Source: Fidelibacterota bacterium SCGC AAA160-B08
GTDB lineage: Bacteria > Fidelibacterota > Marinisomatia > Marinisomatales > Marinisomataceae
Length of the DNA: 64,000 nucleotides
Direction of reading: 5' to 3'
NCBI GenBank assembly: GCA_000402755.1
Contig: AQSD01000001.1
Location: forward strand, 154,811 to 218,810
Below the pieces are notes generated by a model. That model was not told the DNA's origin. It did no database searches and saw only the letters and a list, made by a program, of their open reading frames with translations. Positions 52,619-60,472 of the stretch are shown here, one piece after another. The stretch's first letter is position 1. Each line of letters starts with the position of its first letter. Position numbers and translations under genes: made by a program.

Positions 52619-52692
52619 GGGCGATTAGCTCAGCTGGTCAGAGCGCCTGCTTTACACGCAGGACGTCGGGAGTTCGAATCTCTCATCGCCCA
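52619..52692 (+). tRNA. tRNA-Val (TAC)
   Basis: Acceptor stem GGGCGAT/ATCGCCC with A73, D-arm GCTCAGCTGGTCAGAGC, anticodon loop TTTACAC reading TAC on stem CCTGC/GCAGG, and TψC loop AGTTCGAATCT. CCA is not encoded. It marks the left border of the repeat-flanked MAPEG-AlkB segment. Confidence 0.97.
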
Positions 52693-52725
52693 CTTCGTCG
52701 ATAAGACACATTGTTTGACGACAAA

Positions 52726-52751
52726 ACAAGGGCTACTTCGGTAGCCTTTGT
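52726..52751 (+). terminator. UUCG-loop hairpin after tRNA-Val
   Basis: ACAAGGGCTAC-TTCG-GTAGCCTTTGT gives an 11-bp stem with one G-T pair and a TTCG tetraloop. The T-run after it is short, so it may be an imperfect terminator. It belongs to the same hairpin family as those at 54475, 56092 and 56873. Confidence 0.65.
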
Positions 52752-52935
52752 TGTACCTATACCTACTCATCTATTACGCATAAGACGACAAAAAAGAGGG
52801 ATATTAATAGGGATATTATATTTCAATCCTTATAAATGGAAATTTTCAACCTAAAATTCTCAACCTAAATCAAAAACAAGGTGGAGTAGGGTAGTAGTAT
52901 ATCTTGTGTACACATTCTTAGATAATTTTTTGTAT
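52728..52935. repeat. Left copy of diverged intergenic repeat flanking MAPEG-AlkB
   Basis: In order this segment has the UUCG hairpin, GACGACA (52784), AAATTTTCAACCTAA (52840-52854), CTCAACCTAAA (52859-52869), a GTAGGGTAGTAG stretch and TGTGTACACATTCTTAGATAATTTTTTGTATA. The same elements in the same order recur at 54477-54725. No ORF is supported in it. Confidence 0.6.
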
Positions 52936-52943
52936 ATTTTTAT

Positions 52944-53357
52944 ATGAATAATCAATTTGAACTTTTAACTCCTGTATTTGTTTTAATACTTTGGACTTTT
53001 ATTATTTTCTTGATAATGGCCTATGGTAGAGTAAGATTTTTAAGAAACCCTCAAGACGCAGCACATACAAAAAATGTCAAAAGCGTAGGACCTGATTGGC
53101 TTGAAAGAACTGTTGATAATTACAATCATCTATTTGAACAGCCAGTTGCATTTTATGCAGTAACCTTATCCATTGCCATCATAAATAATTTTGATCCAAT
53201 GCTAATTCAATTTGCTTGGGCATTTGTTTTTACAAGAATTATGCATTCAATGGTACAGGTAACATTTAATCTTGTAGTAATACGATTTATTCTATTTGTA
53301 ATAGGGTGGTTCATTATCGCATATATTGCTTTTTCTCATTTGTTTATTATATATTAA
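52944..53357 (+). CDS. MAPEG family membrane protein
   Basis: The 137-residue protein has four hydrophobic helices and the MAPEG patterns NYNHLFEQPVAFYA and the charged FTRIMHSMVQVTFN. Eukaryotic members are glutathione-dependent enzymes or leukotriene-pathway proteins; bacterial members mostly lack known roles. It precedes the AlkB-like gene by 45 bp on the same strand and lies in the repeat-flanked segment. A role in lipid or peroxide metabolism is inference. Confidence 0.85.
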   Translation: MNNQFELLTPVFVLILWTFIIFLIMAYGRVRFLRNPQDAAHTKNVKSVGPDWLERTVDNYNHLFEQPVAFYAVTLSIAIINNFDPMLIQFAWAFVFTRIMHSMVQVTFNLVVIRFILFVIGWFIIAYIAFSHLFIIY

Positions 53358-53402
53358 TTTTTCTTATTGATTTTATTTATAGAAATTAATTATCTTTTTT
53401 AA

Positions 53403-54470
53403 ATGCAATATTTAAAATTCTATTTAGCTCCAATTTATCTTTGTATGATGGCATCATCGTTGCTTATAGGTGGGCTAAATGGTCTCCTAATTGCATTCTT
53501 GATAGTTACTTCAATCGTAATTGGTGAATTATTTCTTGGAGATGATGTTTCTACCCCAAATTATAAATATCCTTTTATATTAGATTTTTCACTCTTTATG
53601 ACCATACCCTTGTTTTTTATTGTACTTTATTTGTATTTGGATACAATCTCTAATGCCTTTGAATGGTATTATCTATTATATATTCCAATTCTAGGATTAC
53701 AGATGGCCTTAAGTTTGATTAATACAGGACATGAATTAGTACATAGAACGAGCAAAAAATTTGATTGTGAGGTTGGAAATTGGGCATTAGCTACTGCTTG
53801 GAATCCTGCGTTTGCTGTTGAGCATGTATACGGACATCACAAAAATGTTGGAATCACTGAAATAGATCCAGTCACAGCTTCTTATGGAGATAATCCATAC
53901 CTTTTTACAGTCAAAGCATTCTTAAAAGAGCACGTGCATGCCTGGGGCATTGAAACCGTACAATTAAAACGCAGAAAGCAAGGAATCTTTTCTTTTCATA
54001 ATCGTATTTTAAACGGCTATATCAGAACATTAATTGTATTTGGATTAATTGGTTATTTATTTAGTTGGGTAGCCATGTTAGTGTATATTGCTTTAGGATT
54101 CGTTGCTAACTATATTTTTCAACTCAATAATTTTATTGAGCATTATGGGTTAGTGCGTATAAAAGGTACGCCTGTTCAATACCATCATTCATGGAACTCG
54201 AACAAGCGTATGACAGGTTACTTAACATATTATCTGACCAGGCATTCCGATCATCATGTGAATGCTAAAAAAGAATTCTGGGAATTAAACCCTTGTGAAA
54301 GCGAGGGGATGGTACTTCCGTATGGCAATTTAACATATTTTGTATTATTCACCTTTTTCCCTAGATATACAAAATCTCAAATGGAGCCATGGTTAAAGAA
54401 TTGGCATCAACAATATGCTTCTGCAGATGAGAAAGCTATAACAAAACATTATCTTAATCTACAAGCTTAA
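53403..54470 (+). CDS. alkB: AlkB-type membrane di-iron alkane/fatty-acid hydroxylase
   Basis: The 355-residue protein has about six helices and the histidine boxes of AlkB: HELVH (110-114), EHVYGHH (140-146) and RHSDHH (280-285), plus NNFIEHYGLVR. These ligate the two irons that activate O2. AlkB hydroxylates medium-chain alkanes; related members act on fatty acids or xylene. The second box lacks the usual TPxDPASA, reading ITEIDPVTA, so it may be outside the core alkane clade. No rubredoxin gene is adjacent. Confidence 0.85.
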   Translation: MQYLKFYLAPIYLCMMASSLLIGGLNGLLIAFLIVTSIVIGELFLGDDVSTPNYKYPFILDFSLFMTIPLFFIVLYLYLDTISNAFEWYYLLYIPILGLQMALSLINTGHELVHRTSKKFDCEVGNWALATAWNPAFAVEHVYGHHKNVGITEIDPVTASYGDNPYLFTVKAFLKEHVHAWGIETVQLKRRKQGIFSFHNRILNGYIRTLIVFGLIGYLFSWVAMLVYIALGFVANYIFQLNNFIEHYGLVRIKGTPVQYHHSWNSNKRMTGYLTYYLTRHSDHHVNAKKEFWELNPCESEGMVLPYGNLTYFVLFTFFPRYTKSQMEPWLKNWHQQYASADEKAITKHYLNLQA

Positions 54471-54474
54471 GATG

Positions 54475-54505
54475 AAAGAGAGGACTACTTCGGTAGCCTT
54501 TCTTT
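54475..54505 (+). terminator. UUCG-loop terminator of alkB
   Basis: AAAGAGAGGACTAC-TTCG-GTAGCCTTTCTTT forms a stem with a TTCG tetraloop and slight bulges, beginning 5 nt after the alkB stop. It opens the right copy of the flanking repeat. Confidence 0.75.
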
Positions 54506-54725
54506 ATTACTATAATACTTCATATATATTCAAATACTATCAAAATAAGGGACGACAAATGGGACGACAACTGCCGAACGACTTTGTGATAGCAAAGATC
54601 GTGAGGCTTACTTCAACATTAAATCCGAATTTTCAACCTAATTATCTCAACCTAAACAAGATATCGAGGGGTAGGTAACATATATAACAAGCATGCACAA
54701 TCTAAAATAATTTTTATAAATTGAT
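54477..54725. repeat. Right copy of diverged intergenic repeat flanking MAPEG-AlkB
   Basis: It holds a UUCG hairpin, two GGGACGACAA units (54549 and 54561), AATTTTCAACCTAA (54628-54641), CTCAACCTAAAC (54646-54657), GGGGTAGGTAA and GCACAATCTAAAATAATTTTTATAAA. The element order matches the left copy. A 68-codon frame through it is not credible as a gene. The remaining sequence to 54789 shows nothing else. Confidence 0.6.
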
Positions 54726-54789
54726 ATAGTATGAGAAAAAATACAAACCCTTTAAAACTGAAAGACTTTTTCTTAAGCCAACGATTTAT

Positions 54790-55062
54790 ATGATAATTAG
54801 AATCTTTTATATAGTAGGACTACTACTTTTAATTCCATTGATAGCAATGCAATTAACTAATGAAGTAAACTGGTCTTTTTTTGATTTTATAATTATGGGG
54901 GGAATGCTCACCATAACTGGTTTATTAATCGGAATAACACTTAAAAAGTTTAAAACTTCCAAAAATAGAATACTATTTATAGCAATTATTATAGTCATAT
55001 TCCTTCTTATTTGGGCTGAACTTGGAGTGGGAATATTTGGAACTATATTTGCAGGTGATTAA
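54790..55062 (+). CDS. Small membrane protein of unknown function
   Basis: The 90-residue protein has three hydrophobic helices (about 4-20, 30-49, 60-87) with the NWSFFDFIIMGGMLTITGLL pattern. I recall a widespread uncharacterised family with WxxFDF and a terminal AVGIxG in many Bacteroidota. It has no adjacent partner; 150 bp without a recognisable gene follow, containing a 9-bp AT inverted repeat (55134-55171). Confidence 0.65.
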   Translation: MIIRIFYIVGLLLLIPLIAMQLTNEVNWSFFDFIIMGGMLTITGLLIGITLKKFKTSKNRILFIAIIIVIFLLIWAELGVGIFGTIFAGD

Positions 55063-55214
55063 ATGGTTCGTTATTGATTCTGTATGTTGATTGGTGAAAA
55101 AATCTTACCTGAATTAAGTAAATAATGCTATAAATTAAAGAAAGAAAAAAACTTCTAATAAATTCTTTAATTATAGTAACAAGTACAGAATAAATAAAAA
55201 GACTGAGAGTTAAA

Positions 55215-55976
55215 ATGAAAAAAAAATTCATAATTCTAATGCTAATGATTTCACTATTATTTCCTTGGGGGAAAACAGGACATCGTGTAACAGGAGAAGT
55301 TGCTGAAACGTATTTGACCGACAAAACAAAATTAGAAATTCAAAAAATATTATCAGATCCATCGTTAGCTGTTGCCAGTACGTGGGCGGATGAGATGCGT
55401 TCAAATCCTGACTTTAGAATATATGATACTTGGCATTATGCAAACATATCTATCAACGAAGAATATTCAGAAACTGTTCCATCTACCAAAGGAGATATTG
55501 TTCAAGCAATTAAACTTTGTAAGAGTAAGTTAAAAAACTCGGATACCACAATGGAAGAAAAGGCTTTTTATCTTCGTTATTTAGTGCATTTTATTGGTGA
55601 TATTCATCAACCTATGCATGTTGGAAGAGCAGAAGACAGAGGTGGAAATAGTATTAAGTTAAAATGGTTTGGCAATTCCACTAACTTACATAGAGTGTGG
55701 GATAGTGAAATGATTAACACTTATTTGATGAGCTATACTGAGCTTGCTACACACTTAGATAATAATTTTAATAGCGAAGACATTAAAACACTATCAGAGA
55801 ATGAGTGGGTATATGAATCACATCAAATAGTTAAAAAAATCTATGCTGAAACGCAAGATGGCGATTATTTAGGATACGATTACATCTTTGAAAATTTTGA
55901 TATAGTAAAATCGCAATTGTTTGTAGCTGGTGTGCGCTTGGCGAACACATTAAATGATATTTTTGATGAATATTAA
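55215..55976 (+). CDS. S1/P1-type zinc nuclease, exported
   Basis: The 253-residue protein has a signal peptide cleaved before a mature N-terminal Trp (PWGKTGH, Trp18), which is itself a zinc ligand in this family. Other expected ligands are in ASTWADEM, HFIGDIHQPMHVG and NLHRVWDSE. It would degrade single-stranded DNA or RNA in the periplasm or outside, perhaps for nutrient recovery. A GAGAG sequence precedes the ATG. Confidence 0.9.
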   Translation: MKKKFIILMLMISLLFPWGKTGHRVTGEVAETYLTDKTKLEIQKILSDPSLAVASTWADEMRSNPDFRIYDTWHYANISINEEYSETVPSTKGDIVQAIKLCKSKLKNSDTTMEEKAFYLRYLVHFIGDIHQPMHVGRAEDRGGNSIKLKWFGNSTNLHRVWDSEMINTYLMSYTELATHLDNNFNSEDIKTLSENEWVYESHQIVKKIYAETQDGDYLGYDYIFENFDIVKSQLFVAGVRLANTLNDIFDEY

Positions 55977-55981
55977 ATCAT

Positions 55982-56089
55982 ATGAGCCAAAACCTATTCG
56001 TTTTGATGACAAAACAATGGATACTTCATAGATTAATTTTTTGTACATTGACACTTTCTTTCGCGGCAATCTTTATAGGAAGAAAATAG
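55982..56089 (+). CDS. Possible 35-aa hydrophobic peptide
   Basis: A 35-codon frame from ATG 55982 to TAG 56089 encodes one hydrophobic helix (IFCTLTLSFAAIFIG) with a basic end (GRK). The stop lies 2 nt before the terminator stem at 56092. There is no clear ribosome site, so it is only a candidate; it could equally be untranslated leader or 3' region of the nuclease transcript. Confidence 0.25.
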   Translation: MSQNLFVLMTKQWILHRLIFCTLTLSFAAIFIGRK

Positions 56090-56091
56090 AG

Positions 56092-56119
56092 AGGACTACT
56101 TCGGTAGTCCTTTTTTTTA
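56092..56119 (+). terminator. UUCG-loop terminator after S1/P1 nuclease region
   Basis: A perfect AGGACTAC-TTCG-GTAGTCCT hairpin is followed by seven T. It is nearly identical to the one at 56873. Confidence 0.92.
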
Positions 56120-56181
56120 TCCTATTGGTACCTACAATTAAAATTAACTATGTTGTTTAATTAGAAGAAAAGGAGAATGAG

Positions 56182-56865
56182 ATGAATGACAAAGAAAAGA
56201 AAGTCAGAAAGTTTTTATCTAAGCAGATACAACAGTTGAATAATATAGTAGCTGATTTGGATACAGTGATCACTGATATGGGCACTGAGTTTTATAGAGT
56301 AAGTATATTCGGTTCAGCAAGAATAAAGCCGGACACAAAAGAATATAAGGAAGTATATATATTAGCTAAAGAATTGGCAGAGAGCGGTGCAGATATAGTT
56401 ACTGGCGGAGGACCAGGCTTGATGGAAGCAGCGAATGCAGGTGCCAAAGAAGGTAGTTCATCAAAATCAAAATCATACGGGCTTAGCATTGAGCTTCCTT
56501 TTGAAGATATTCCAAATGAACATGTAGATGTAAGGTATCATCACAAAAGATTTTCTTCTCGTTTAGACGAGTTTCTCCGCATAAGTCATGCTGTTGTTGT
56601 TACTCCTGGAGGAATTGGTACGCTTCTTGAGTTATTATATACTTGGCAGTTGATTCAGGTAAACCATATTTCAGCAAGGCCAGTAATTCTAGTTGGCGAT
56701 ATGTGGAACGGTTTTCTCGACTGGGTTAAATCAGAACCATTACAAGCACAGTTAATGGATAAAGCTGATTTTGATAATATTATTATCGTAAAAGATGTTC
56801 ACGAAGTAACTAAGTTGCTCAAACCAGAGATAAAAAAATTCTATATAGAAAAGTTCAAATCTTAA
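56182..56865 (+). CDS. LOG family protein (TIGR00730, nucleotide phosphoribohydrolase-like)
   Basis: The 227-residue Rossmann-fold protein has FGSARIKPDT, TGGGPGLMEAANAGAKEG and the signature TPGGIGTLLELLYTWQ (PGGxGTxxE). LOG proteins cleave nucleoside 5'-monophosphates such as cytokinin or purine monophosphates. It has an extended N-terminal helix of about 40 residues. The gene is a single transcription unit between two UUCG-loop terminators. AAGGAGA precedes the ATG. Confidence 0.9.
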   Translation: MNDKEKKVRKFLSKQIQQLNNIVADLDTVITDMGTEFYRVSIFGSARIKPDTKEYKEVYILAKELAESGADIVTGGGPGLMEAANAGAKEGSSSKSKSYGLSIELPFEDIPNEHVDVRYHHKRFSSRLDEFLRISHAVVVTPGGIGTLLELLYTWQLIQVNHISARPVILVGDMWNGFLDWVKSEPLQAQLMDKADFDNIIIVKDVHEVTKLLKPEIKKFYIEKFKS

Positions 56866-56872
56866 AACAGAG

Positions 56873-56899
56873 AGGACTACTCCGGTAGTCCTTTTTTTA
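56873..56899 (+). terminator. UUCG-type (TCCG loop) terminator after LOG gene
   Basis: AGGACTAC-TCCG-GTAGTCCT is followed by TTTTTTT. It differs from 56092 only in the loop. Confidence 0.92.
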
Positions 56900-56943
56900 T
56901 TTCTCATTTCAACAAATTTATTCTACTTTGAAGAGGATAAAGG

Positions 56944-58374
56944 ATGAAAAAAATTTCAATACACTGGTTTAGAAACGATTTAAGAATCAACGACAATCCT
57001 TCGTTAAATTTTGCTGCAGAGAATGGAAAAGTAATCCCTATTTTTATTAATGATACAATTAATAATGCTCAAAAAGAGTTTAATATTGGTGAAGCAAGTG
57101 CGTGGTGGTTACACTATTCTTTAGAGGCATTAAATAAAAGTCTAGATGAAAAAGTAAATTTTTTTTCAGGTGATCCTTTCAAAATTATCAAATTATTAAT
57201 TAAAAATTATGATATAGAATCTGTTTCATGGAATAGGTGTTACAGTCCATGGGAAATAAAAAGAGATACTGAAATAAAAACCTATCTTAAAAAAAATAAT
57301 ATTAAGGTAAGCACATTTAATAGTTCGCTATTATGGGAGCCTTGGGAAGTATTAAAAGATGATAATTCTCCCTATAAAGTTTTTTCACCGTTTTACAAAA
57401 AAGGGTGCTTAAAAAATCATTCCGGTCCAAGAGAAGTTGTTAAAAAAATAGAAAATATTGTTTTAAATGATAAGGTAATAGAGTCACTAGATATTAAATC
57501 ATTAGATCTCTTACCAAAACATCATTGGAAAGATAAGCTTGGCCAGCATTGGAATATTGGCGAAGCACCAGCAATGGAAAAATATATAAAGTTTAGAGAT
57601 AGCGGGCTATTGGATTACAAACAAGGAAGAAATTTTCCAGCTAAAGAAAATGTTTCTATGCTATCTCCTCACATACATTTTGGAGAAATTTCACCTCATC
57701 AAATTTGGTTTGATAGTAAAGTATTAGCCTCAGAAAAAGATATAGTTCATTTTCATAGCGAATTGGGATGGCGAGAATTTTCTTATTATTTAATCTACCA
57801 TTTTCCTCACATGTGTACTGAAAATTTGAATAAACAATTTGATAAGTTTCCATGGCAGATGAATGCAGGATATTTAAAAGCGTGGCAACAAGGTAAAACA
57901 GGATATCCTATTGTAGATGCTGGAATGCGCGAACTGTGGGAAACTGGATATATGCATAACCGCGTTAGAATGATTGTTGCTTCATTTTTAGTAAAAAATT
58001 TATTAATCGATTGGAGAATAGGATTGGAATGGTTCAATGATTGTTTATGTGATTCCGACTTAGCAAATAATACAGCTAGTTGGCAATGGACAGCAGGAAG
58101 CGGAGCTGATGCGGCACCTTATTTCAGAATTTTCAATCCTATATTACAGGGTAAGAAATTTGATCCAGATGGATCTTATACTAAAAAGTATGTCCCTGAA
58201 TTAAAACATTTACCTAAAAAATATTTATTTGAGCCATGGGAAGCAGATAATACAATTTTAACAGAATCAGGAATTGATTATGGAGTAAATTATCCAAAAC
58301 CTATTGTGTCTATTACACATTCACGGGATATTGCTTTACATGCGTTTGAGCAAATAAAAAAAATTATTAAATAA
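56944..58374 (+). CDS. phrB: Deoxyribodipyrimidine photolyase / cryptochrome family
   Basis: The 476-residue protein has an N-terminal antenna-domain start (HWFRNDLRINDNPSL) and a FAD domain with GRNFPAKENVSMLSPHIHFGEISP, LGWREFSYYLIYHFP, AGMRELWETGYMHNRVRM and WQWTAGSGADAAPYFRIFNP. These are diagnostic for class I CPD photolyase. It repairs UV dimers using light, which fits a surface-water organism. A GAGGATAAAGG sequence precedes the ATG. An Fpg-like gene follows after 19 bp. Confidence 0.92.
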   Translation: MKKISIHWFRNDLRINDNPSLNFAAENGKVIPIFINDTINNAQKEFNIGEASAWWLHYSLEALNKSLDEKVNFFSGDPFKIIKLLIKNYDIESVSWNRCYSPWEIKRDTEIKTYLKKNNIKVSTFNSSLLWEPWEVLKDDNSPYKVFSPFYKKGCLKNHSGPREVVKKIENIVLNDKVIESLDIKSLDLLPKHHWKDKLGQHWNIGEAPAMEKYIKFRDSGLLDYKQGRNFPAKENVSMLSPHIHFGEISPHQIWFDSKVLASEKDIVHFHSELGWREFSYYLIYHFPHMCTENLNKQFDKFPWQMNAGYLKAWQQGKTGYPIVDAGMRELWETGYMHNRVRMIVASFLVKNLLIDWRIGLEWFNDCLCDSDLANNTASWQWTAGSGADAAPYFRIFNPILQGKKFDPDGSYTKKYVPELKHLPKKYLFEPWEADNTILTESGIDYGVNYPKPIVSITHSRDIALHAFEQIKKIIK

Positions 58375-58393
58375 AAAATGACTACAATTATAG

Positions 58394-59161
58394 ATGCCTG
58401 AAATATCCGAAGTCAAACTCACGTCAGAATTTATTACAAATGCTAATAAAAAAAGATACATCACCGACGTAAAATACCTTAAGACAAATAAGTTAAAACT
58501 AATTGAAGATATTAATGTAATAGGTAAAAAAATTTCAGCTAAAAGCAGGGGAAAGGAATTAAAACTTTTTTTTGATAAACATCCCGTGGTTATATCTCTA
58601 GGGATGACAGGATGCTTTAAAAATTTTGAAAAAAGAGGATATAAAAACAAGCATTGGAAACATGGCCATATAAGGTTTCGAATGAGCGACAATACTTGGT
58701 TTTGTTGGAGTGATGTAAGAAGATTTGGAAAAAGTATTTCTACAGAATGGAATCCTAATAGAGGACCTGATATCTTTGATGATCAAGAAAATTTTAGAAG
58801 AAATATTCTGGATAATATCAATCATCGAGATTTTTCAAAGCCGGCGCATACCGCAATTATGAGTCAAAGGTGGTTTAACGGAATGGGAAATTACTTAAGA
58901 GCTGAAATTCTAGGAAAATGGAATAAGAATCCATTTCAACCTTTAAAAAATATTATAAATGAAAAATTCTTAGATCATTTAATTAGTCAAATTCATGACA
59001 CCTATCGATTGGGTGGCGGGGAACTTTATTCATGGAAGAACGAAAATAAAACACATAAAGATAAGCAGTTTGATCAATGGATGCAGTTCTATGGAAAAAC
59101 CTCTAAAATGAAAGATGTCAATGGAAGAACATTTTGGTATGCAAAAAAATGGAAAACGTAA
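58394..59161 (+). CDS. Fpg/Nei-like DNA glycosylase without zinc-finger cysteines
   Basis: The 255-residue protein has the N-terminal catalytic MPEISEV (Pro2, Glu3, Glu6), SRGKELKLFF with Lys54, and the H2TH motif NGMGNYLRAEILG (162-174). The C-terminal four-cysteine zinc finger is absent; the segment reads QFYGKTSKMKDVNGRTFWY with Arg245 in the place of the finger's DNA-contact arginine. This is like zincless-finger NEIL1, plant and mimivirus enzymes. It should excise oxidised bases. It is probably co-transcribed with the photolyase. Confidence 0.87.
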   Translation: MPEISEVKLTSEFITNANKKRYITDVKYLKTNKLKLIEDINVIGKKISAKSRGKELKLFFDKHPVVISLGMTGCFKNFEKRGYKNKHWKHGHIRFRMSDNTWFCWSDVRRFGKSISTEWNPNRGPDIFDDQENFRRNILDNINHRDFSKPAHTAIMSQRWFNGMGNYLRAEILGKWNKNPFQPLKNIINEKFLDHLISQIHDTYRLGGGELYSWKNENKTHKDKQFDQWMQFYGKTSKMKDVNGRTFWYAKKWKT

Positions 59162-59233
59162 AATAGATTTAATAACAACTCTTAGTAATTCTTAAGTAAT
59201 AAAACCTCTTATTTAGTAGTAAATTCTTTCAAT

Positions 59234-60016
59234 ATGAAAATATTTTCTATTGTCGCAACACCTCTTTTAATGATTAATAATATTTTTGCTCATGAACTTT
59301 CTAAATCTGATCAAGCTGAATTTACAGATGGAAGTTTTTTAGATTTTATTTATTTAGGCGCAAAGCATATGGTAACAGGCTATGACCATATACTATTTTT
59401 AATTGGCGTAATCTTCTTTTTGACAAAACTTCTAGATATTGTAAAATTTGTTACGGCTTTTACATTAGGGCATAGTATCACGCTTGTCTTTGCTACTTTT
59501 TATAAGATAACTGCAAACTACTATTTGATTGATGCTGTTATTGCATTTAGTGTGATATATAAAGGATTTGAAAATTTAGATGGCTTTAAAAAAGTATTCT
59601 CCAGAAATGCTCCTAATTTGATTCTCATGGTTTTTCTCTTTGGACTAATTCATGGGTTTGGATTGTCTACTCGTTTGCAGCAATTGCATTTAAATGAAGA
59701 CAGTCTATTATTATCAATTCTTTCGTTCAATCTTGGTGTAGAGTTTGGGCAAATAGCCGCACTTCTAGTAGCATATCCTATTATTCTAATGCTTCGAGGA
59801 GATTCATTCAAAAGGCTATCTATTTTGGTTAATTGGGGACTGATTGTTTCTGGTATATTCTTACTAGGATATCAGCTCAATGGATACTTTACAGACACTC
59901 ATCATGAAGAAGATCATTCTGTTAAGGTAGAAGTGCATGAACATAATACCGAGGTACATTCTCATGAGGATAGTGAATCACATTCGCATGATGGTGAAAA
60001 TACTCACCAACACTAA
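59234..60016 (+). CDS. HupE/UreJ family membrane protein with His-rich tail
   Basis: The 260-residue protein has a signal or first helix ending near AHELSKS, then about six helices with GAKHMVTGYDHILFLIGVIFF, TLGHSITLVFAT, LFGLIHGFGLSTRLQQL and SFNLGVEFGQIAALL, the HupE/UreJ_2 pattern. The last 40 residues are full of His, Glu and Asp. The family is linked to nickel or cobalt uptake, but no hydrogenase or urease is in the window; cobalt for B12 enzymes such as the mutase at 1.9-3.4 kb is one possibility. Confidence 0.85.
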   Translation: MKIFSIVATPLLMINNIFAHELSKSDQAEFTDGSFLDFIYLGAKHMVTGYDHILFLIGVIFFLTKLLDIVKFVTAFTLGHSITLVFATFYKITANYYLIDAVIAFSVIYKGFENLDGFKKVFSRNAPNLILMVFLFGLIHGFGLSTRLQQLHLNEDSLLLSILSFNLGVEFGQIAALLVAYPIILMLRGDSFKRLSILVNWGLIVSGIFLLGYQLNGYFTDTHHEEDHSVKVEVHEHNTEVHSHEDSESHSHDGENTHQH

Positions 60017-60023
60017 GCACTAT

Positions 60024-60371
60024 TTATTTTTCTATATATCTTAATGCCCAATCGTTGAGATGATTAAAGATAGGCATAAGAGAATCACCTTTTTTGGTAA
60101 GGCTATATTCAACTCTTGGTGGAATTTCAGCAAAAATCTTACGATTAAGAATTTCATTTTTTTCTAAATCTCTTAATTCACGCGTAAGCATATTCTTACT
60201 AATTCCATCAATACTACGATCTAAAATTCCAAAACGATTAATTCCTTGTGAAATTCTCATAAGGATGATAGGGCGCCACTTACCACCAATCATTGACATA
60301 GAATAGGTAATAGGGCAGCTTGTTTGACTGCAATTAGAGTCTTTTTCACAACAATTTTTTTTGTTTTCCAT
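60024..60371 (-). CDS. HxlR family transcriptional regulator with N-terminal cysteine cluster
   Basis: The 115-residue winged-helix protein has the HxlR core SMIGGKWRPIILMRI, ISKNMLTRELRDLEKNEIL and PRVEYSLTKKG. Before it lie Cys7, Cys8, Cys14 and Cys19; the last is the conserved CP cysteine used for thiol sensing in QorR/HypR-type members. AAAGGA lies 8 nt before the ATG. It is divergent from the CDGSH-DoxX-glutaredoxin genes across 101 bp and is the natural candidate regulator of them. Confidence 0.88.
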   Translation of the reverse strand: MENKKNCCEKDSNCSQTSCPITYSMSMIGGKWRPIILMRISQGINRFGILDRSIDGISKNMLTRELRDLEKNEILNRKIFAEIPPRVEYSLTKKGDSLMPIFNHLNDWALRYIEK

Positions 60372-60472
60372 TACAATAGTCCTTTTTATCTAACTATATT
60401 AAAAAATAGTGCCTACTTGTTAAAATAAATGTTACTCAATAAATTTAGTCTAATTAAAAGCGAGGAGCAATA

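Noticed and set aside
52619..52692. Attachment site of an integrative element at tRNA-Val
   Set aside because: No integrase and no exact duplication of the tRNA 3' end is visible; only the diverged repeat is kept as a finding.
54472..54678. 68-codon plus-strand frame after alkB
   Set aside because: It starts inside the UUCG hairpin, runs through the repeat, and has low-complexity composition and no ribosome site.
55134..55171. ATTAAAGAA / TTCTTTAAT inverted repeat before the S1/P1 nuclease
   Set aside because: It is all A/T apart from one base pair, has a long loop, and is expected by chance in this composition.
55043..55324. 93-codon minus-strand frame over the S1/P1 nuclease start
   Set aside because: It overlaps a well-supported gene, has AT-driven composition and matches no family.
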